Part shown: in pieces, positions 60,277-64,000 of the stretch | How the letters are laid out: each line of letters begins with the position of its first letter | How positions within the stretch are numbered: the stretch's first letter is position 1 | NCBI GenBank assembly: GCA_963920665.1 | Contig: OY987265.1 | Span: 13,769,001 to 13,833,000 of the forward strand | Source of the DNA: Straminergon stramineum | Taxonomy: Eukaryota; Streptophyta; Bryopsida; Hypnales; Calliergonaceae | Direction of reading: 5' to 3' | DNA length: 64,000 nucleotides | Program-made: the position numbers and the translations under genes | The notes under the pieces: generated by a model | What the model was told of the DNA's origin: nothing | Databases searched by the model: none | What the model saw: the letters and a program-made list of their open reading frames with translations, nothing else

Positions 60277-60913
60277 AGATTTAAGGAATGTAGGCTTAGG
60301 TGTTTAGGTGCTTATGATACATTGAGCATGTAATGGCAATTGATTGTTTGAAGCTTTCATTGCAGTTGGAGTTTGCTTATTGATGTTGAAAATATGATTA
60401 TTTTTTTTTGAATTGCAAAACCAAGAAGAAGTCCCCCCAAAATTGATTGTGTTCCTCTTTCTTTGTATGAAGCATGATACATTGCAAGATACATATATAA
60501 TGCAACAATTTTGACTTCATGATTGTCATAGAATCATAGATTTGGTAATTTTCAAGGTGAAGAGAATTTTAAATTTTTTCTTTAATCCTTTCCCTTGATA
60601 ATTCATAATTGCAATTATAGTGTACAATTTCTTTGGTTGATTACACTACAAAGGATAGTTCATAACTCCATATGTTATTGTAAAAAGCATTCAAGGAATC
60701 AAAGTTTACTTGAAGGAGTTGAAGCTTTGTATTAAATAACTAGCCACTAGCCGTCCGCCCGCCCGTCCACCTGTCCGCCCGTCCGCCCATCCACATTTAC
60801 CTAGGGTAAATTTGCGGACGGTTTTTTTTAACCCCCGGAGACGCATCGTCCGCAGGGTCCGGACGTCCGATTTTTGGACGCAATTTTGCCCGGGACGTTC
60901 ACTTTCGTCAACC
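60277..60913. other. 3' flank of cassette 6 with a terminal GC-rich tract
   Basis: AT-rich to ~60745, then CCGTCCGCCCGCCCGTCC-type repeats and GGACG words to ~60900. The right edge of the composite block (complement of CAGGGTTGACG) is at 60909-60916, where homology to the methyltransferase gene resumes. Confidence 0.5.
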
Positions 60914-61435
60914 CTGTGTTGGCATTTGAGGAGGATAAGGCTATCTTTGATGCTCTGATAGCTCCGGCCATGCGTACGCCGGTGGTTACAGAGGCCGAAC
61001 CACAACGTCCTGTTTTTTCTTCAATTGATCTGCATGACGAGGACATTCCAATCCAACATGTCGTGAAGACATCACAATTCAGTAAGTAAGTTTTCCTTTT
61101 AACTCCATCTTCGAATCTCTTCGTTTCATCTTAAGTACTTGCAGTCTAATGTGTTGTTCTTCGGGTTTTGCAAGCAAGCTCAGGAAATGAGAAACTCTAA
61201 GCATATTCCATTCTTTGTAGATCATGGATTTTTTCCTAGCCCTCCTAAATCATTTCAGCTACCTTTGTATGTAGAGGCAATTTCTAGGGATTTTGTTGAT
61301 GTAGACCCTATGCCATCTTCTAGGGCCAAATCTATAGATCCTTGCATTTTGGAGTTTTTAGATGATTGTGCTATAGAGTCTAATTCACAGACATCAGACA
61401 GTGAGGGTAGTTCAACCTCAACTCCCTCTACTTGA
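60914..61435 (+). pseudogene. ParB-methyltransferase gene of element 1, last two exons (copy 2, 3' end)
   Basis: The exon starting at about 60914 resumes in motif II: PVLAFEEDKAIFDALIAP, matching IVALEENQDIFDALLKP of copy 1, and ends with the same donor (ATTCA|GTAAGT, 61081) as copy 1. The last exon (~61180-61435) has FQLPLYVEAISRDFVDVD and CILEFLDD, matching FDLPVYAEQMASAFADFG and LNVLEFIDG. It ends in a Ser/Thr-rich tail and TGA at 61433. Motif I and everything before it in the catalytic domain is missing, replaced by the cassette block. Confidence 0.7.
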
Positions 61436-62394
61436 AATGTTTTCGTGGGGTACTTTTGTATTCTCAGTACGTGATGTCAATGTAGTTGTTCATGATTTTC
61501 TTTTCTATTTGTATTAGAATTCATTCATTATCATTTGCATTCTCTATTCTTTAAATAGGATTTGATTTCAGTCAGTCATTTCTAGTAGGGTCATTGTGCT
61601 TCTATAACGCCATGTTCTTTATAATCAATGGAATTGTTTTCTTTACTTATGTTACATATGTTCTTTCCTTAATCCTTTCAATTGCTAAACTCCCTACCTT
61701 TTTTATTATAATGTCACGAGGATGTGACGTTCACTTCTAATTACCCTAAACCGAGAGACTAGCCACCAAAACACTCACTTGTGTATTGTAATAAAATAGA
61801 CAGCTACTTCATTAGTTCAATGGTGTTAACGAATTCCTCTATCCACTGTTGGAGATAATACTTAATGATTGTCAGGAATAGCTTGACCTTGTGGGTGCAT
61901 TATTCTATTTTCAAGCCTAACCCTTCGACAATCCAATTGTTTACAAACTAAACCGGCTTTCAACTAAAGCAAAACTTTCATACATAGGTTGTTGTTACAT
62001 TATAACTAATTTTCTGAAGAGCAATTTAAAGGATCTAAACAATCCACATAGTATGTTTTATCCCTATGTACAATGCATTGTTAATTGGCATTGTTATCAA
62101 TTCATTGAATCTAAGATCATTTGTCTACTTTTATTACTCCATCTTGTATACTCATCTTCTACATCATTTGTGTATTATTTGTCTAATATTAGGTTTGTAA
62201 ATTCTGAGGCCTCTTCTGCAATGGTTATGTTCATTTCTAGTTATTTTGTCCACTTCATACATGATCCATTTTCATGCTTCATGGCCATAGGTCACAATTC
62301 AATAATTCTATTTGCAATCCATATTATTGAGTTGGATTATATCCACGGTTATAGGTACTGTTATCCACAGTCATAGGGTTTCATTTCTTAGTAC
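61436..62394. other. Right subterminal region of element 1
   Basis: AT-rich, no gene. Complementary copies of the subterminal motif lie at ~62281 (GGCCATAGGTCAC), ~62344 (CCACGGTTATAGG) and ~62366 (CCACAGTCATAGG), facing those at the left end. Confidence 0.5.
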
Positions 62395-62466
62395 TTAATT
62401 CCCGCTCCCCGCTCCCTTTTTCCTGCTCCTTGCTCTCCGCTCCCTGCTCACGTGCTAGCATTCCTT
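62395..62466 (-). repeat. Right terminal inverted repeat of element 1
   Basis: Reads CTCACGTGCTAGCATTCCTT at its outer end, the complement of the left end with few changes, preceded by CCGCTCCC-type repeats. Confidence 0.85.
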
Positions 62467-62476
62467 GTCTGAAGAG
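62467..62476. repeat. Target-site duplication of element 1, right copy
   Basis: GTCTGAAGAG, identical to 15408-15417. Confidence 0.9.
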
Positions 62477-64000
62477 TAAGTGTAGTTTACAAGTCTGAGA
62501 AATTTTCAAAAATCTCGGACATCACGAGACCTGCCTTGAGCTCGAGCAAGGCTCACAGGATTGAGAGAAATTTTAAACAATCTTGAAGATTACGGTGTGG
62601 CATTAAAGCACCAGGATAGCTCACGGGTTTGAGATAAATTTTTAAAAATTGGCAGCCATCACGATACTCACTTGAAGTTGAAATGTAGCTATCAAGTCTG
62701 AGAAATTTTCAAAAATCTCGAACATCACAAGACCAGCCTTGAGCTCCAACAAGGCTCACAAGTTTGAGAGAAATTTTAAACAATCTCAAAGGTTACGATT
62801 TGGCACTGAAGCACCAAGACTACTCATAGGTTTGAGAGAAATTTTTAAAAATGTCAAAGCCTTCACGATACGAGTTTGAAGAGTAAGGCAGCTAACAAGT
62901 TTGAGAAATTTTCAAAAATCTCGGACATCATGAGACCAGCCTTCAGCTCCTGCAAGGCTCATAGGTTTGAGATAAATTTTAAACAATCTTGAAGGTCATG
63001 ATTGGCACTGAAGCACCAGGAGTCTAGGACTGCTCATAGGTTGAGAGAAATTTTGAAAAATTGTCGGCCATCAAGATATGAGTCCAGAGCTGAAGTTTAG
63101 CTAACAACTCTGTGAGAAATTTTCATAACTCTTAGACATCACGATACTCGCCTCAAGCTCCAGGAAAGCTCAGGGGCTTCAGAGATATTTAGAACAATCT
63201 TGAAGATCACAGTTTGGCACTAAAGCACCAAGAAGGCTCACGTGATATAGATGAATGTAAAAGAATGTCGGAGATCACGATACTAGCTTGAAGCTGAAGG
63301 GCAGCTTATAAGTTTGTGAGAAATTTTCAAAAATCTCGGACATCACGAGACTAGCCTTAAGCTCCAGTAAAGCGCGTAGGTTCGAGAGTAATCTATACAA
63401 ATCTCGAAGCTCAATGACAGGCCTGAAGGTCACTAGAATCAAACTCACTTGTGGGGATCATGATTTCATGAATGCAGCGATTTAAAAAAACCAAAATAAT
63501 AACGACGTGAATGTCGTGGTACTAAATTAGGGGGGTCCGGTGAAGTTGGTCTGGGGATTAGTCAGATCCGACTGATCCCAAGACGGACCTTGTTGGACCC
63601 CCATGATTTGGTACCCACCACATCACAAGACCAGCCTTAAGCTCCAGGAAAACTCAAGGGCTTTAGAGATATTTCATACAATCTTGAAGATCACGATTTG
63701 GCATTGAAGCACTAGGAAAGCTCACGGGTTTGAGAGAAATTCTTAAAAATTGGCGGCCATCACGATACGAGTCTGAAGAGTAAGTGTAGCTTACAAGTTT
63801 GAGAAATTTTCAAAAATCTCGAACATCACGAGACCAGCCTTGAGCTCCAGCAAGGCTCACAGGTTTGAGAGAAATTTCGAACAATCTCGAAGGTCACGAT
63901 TTGGCATTGAAGCACCAGGAAAGTTCACGGGTTTGAGAGAAATTGTAAAAAATGTCGGAGATCACGGTACTATCTTGAAGCTGAAGTGCAGCTAACAAGT
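62477..64000. repeat. Satellite array, ~68-bp unit, right part (continues past window)
   Basis: Same units and orientation as 13970-15417, for example ATTTTCAAAAATCTCGGACA, ATCACGAGACCAGCCTTGAG and CAAGGCTCACAGGTTTGAGA. It includes the hairpin at 63515-63622 and a stretch (63190-63630) that is a diverged copy of 14640-15060. Confidence 0.85.
63515..63622. repeat. Palindromic foldback family copy in the right array
   Basis: Arms TCGTGGTACTAAATTAGGGG and CCCATGATTTGGTACCCACC pair through GGGGTCCGGTGAAG-type sequence to the centre AGTCAGATCCGACT. Homologous to 14938-15060. Confidence 0.9.

Larger units (their letters stand above)
31962..60916. mobile_element. 29-kb composite block of hAT-type cassettes replacing the methyltransferase core
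   Basis: The left edge CAGGGTTGTTCTGTCGAACG and the reverse complement of the right edge (CAGGGTTGACGAAAGTGAAC) share CAGGGTTG and a GAACGT block, as hAT-type terminal repeats would. The eight bases outside each edge (CTACTCCT and TGTTGGCA) do not match, so a single clean insertion is not shown. Inside are six gene cassettes: 36468-33191 and 39493-37934 (minus), 46549-45068 and 49340-48237 (minus), 52653-56046 and 56971-60276 (plus). Each pairs a 'WP-domain' accessory gene with a second gene (hAT transposase, kinase-like, hAT transposase). It may be several nested elements. Confidence 0.5.
15418..62466. mobile_element. Giant MULE-like DNA transposon (element 1), about 47 kb
   Basis: The element has inverted ends of about 70 bases, a 10-base target-site duplication in a satellite whose phase is continuous across it, subterminal repeats at both ends, and a SWIM-type MULE-like transposase 0.7 kb inside the left end. 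Ten bases fits the 9-11 bp duplications of Mutator-like elements and not the 8 bp of hAT elements. In order it carries: transposase (minus strand), hairpin array, ParB-methyltransferase gene broken by a 29-kb cassette block, right end. Part of its length comes from nested insertions (an LTR-type element at ~25.9-29.1 kb, the block at 32-60.9 kb); without these about 15 kb remain. The scaffold has one 200-N gap inside, so the contiguity of the ends should be confirmed. Confidence 0.8.

Noticed and set aside
31962..60916. A single clean hAT insertion of 29 kb bounded by CAGGGTTG
   Set aside because: The eight bases outside the two edges differ, and part of the target gene is missing, so only a composite block can be claimed.
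15418..62466. Assigning the giant element to the hAT superfamily because hAT transposases lie inside
   Set aside because: The duplication is 10 bp, not 8; the transposase next to the end is a SWIM-type MULE-like enzyme; and the hAT genes are within an internal block that breaks another gene.

Overview
The window is eukaryotic nuclear DNA from a green plant-lineage organism. It contains TTTAGGG-type telomere repeats, a plant-type telomere-repeat-binding-factor-like (TRFL) Myb gene with short GT-AG introns, plant-type transposases, and an AT-rich, TE-dense background with one 200-base assembly gap. The species cannot be named from this sequence. The style (short introns in the host gene, very large repeat-filled spaces) would fit a bryophyte, lycophyte, fern or streptophyte alga at least as well as a seed plant.

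Layout: (1) 64-3442, the 3' seven exons of a TRFL gene, the only ordinary host gene seen. (2) 3443-6889, AT-rich spacer. (3) From 6890, one end of a very large DNA transposon ('element 2'), with a decayed gene on the minus strand (7603-12743) that joins a ParB-like domain to a beta-class DNA methyltransferase, followed by palindromic hairpins and a ~68-bp satellite array. (4) At 15418 the array is split by a second large transposon ('element 1', 15418-62466, about 47 kb). It has 70-bp inverted ends, a 10-bp target-site duplication (15408-15417 and 62467-62476) and a SWIM-type MULE-like transposase just inside its left end. The array resumes at 62477 and runs off the window.

The two large elements share one plan: terminal inverted repeat, (transposase), tandem array studded with long palindromes, ParB-methyltransferase gene pointing outward, terminal inverted repeat. 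In element 1 the ParB-methyltransferase gene is broken. Its 5' half is at 25405-31360, with an LTR-retrotransposon-like insertion in its first intron. Its last two exons are at 60914-61435. The middle is replaced by a ~29-kb block (31962-60916).

That block is built of six single-gene cassettes: two hAT transposases, three proteins sharing an unrecognised ~110-residue domain (one with a RING finger, one with a Gly/Tyr/Ser-rich tail) and a protein-kinase-like gene. Each is preceded by a GC-rich minisatellite island, five of which contain a recognisable TATA box. Most transposon ORFs carry in-frame stops of the kind produced by C-to-T changes. The kinase gene (45068-46549) and one accessory gene (48237-49340) are uninterrupted.

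The most novel item is the large MULE-like element family with its ParB-methyltransferase gene next to an array of palindromes. Functional ideas about it are inference.
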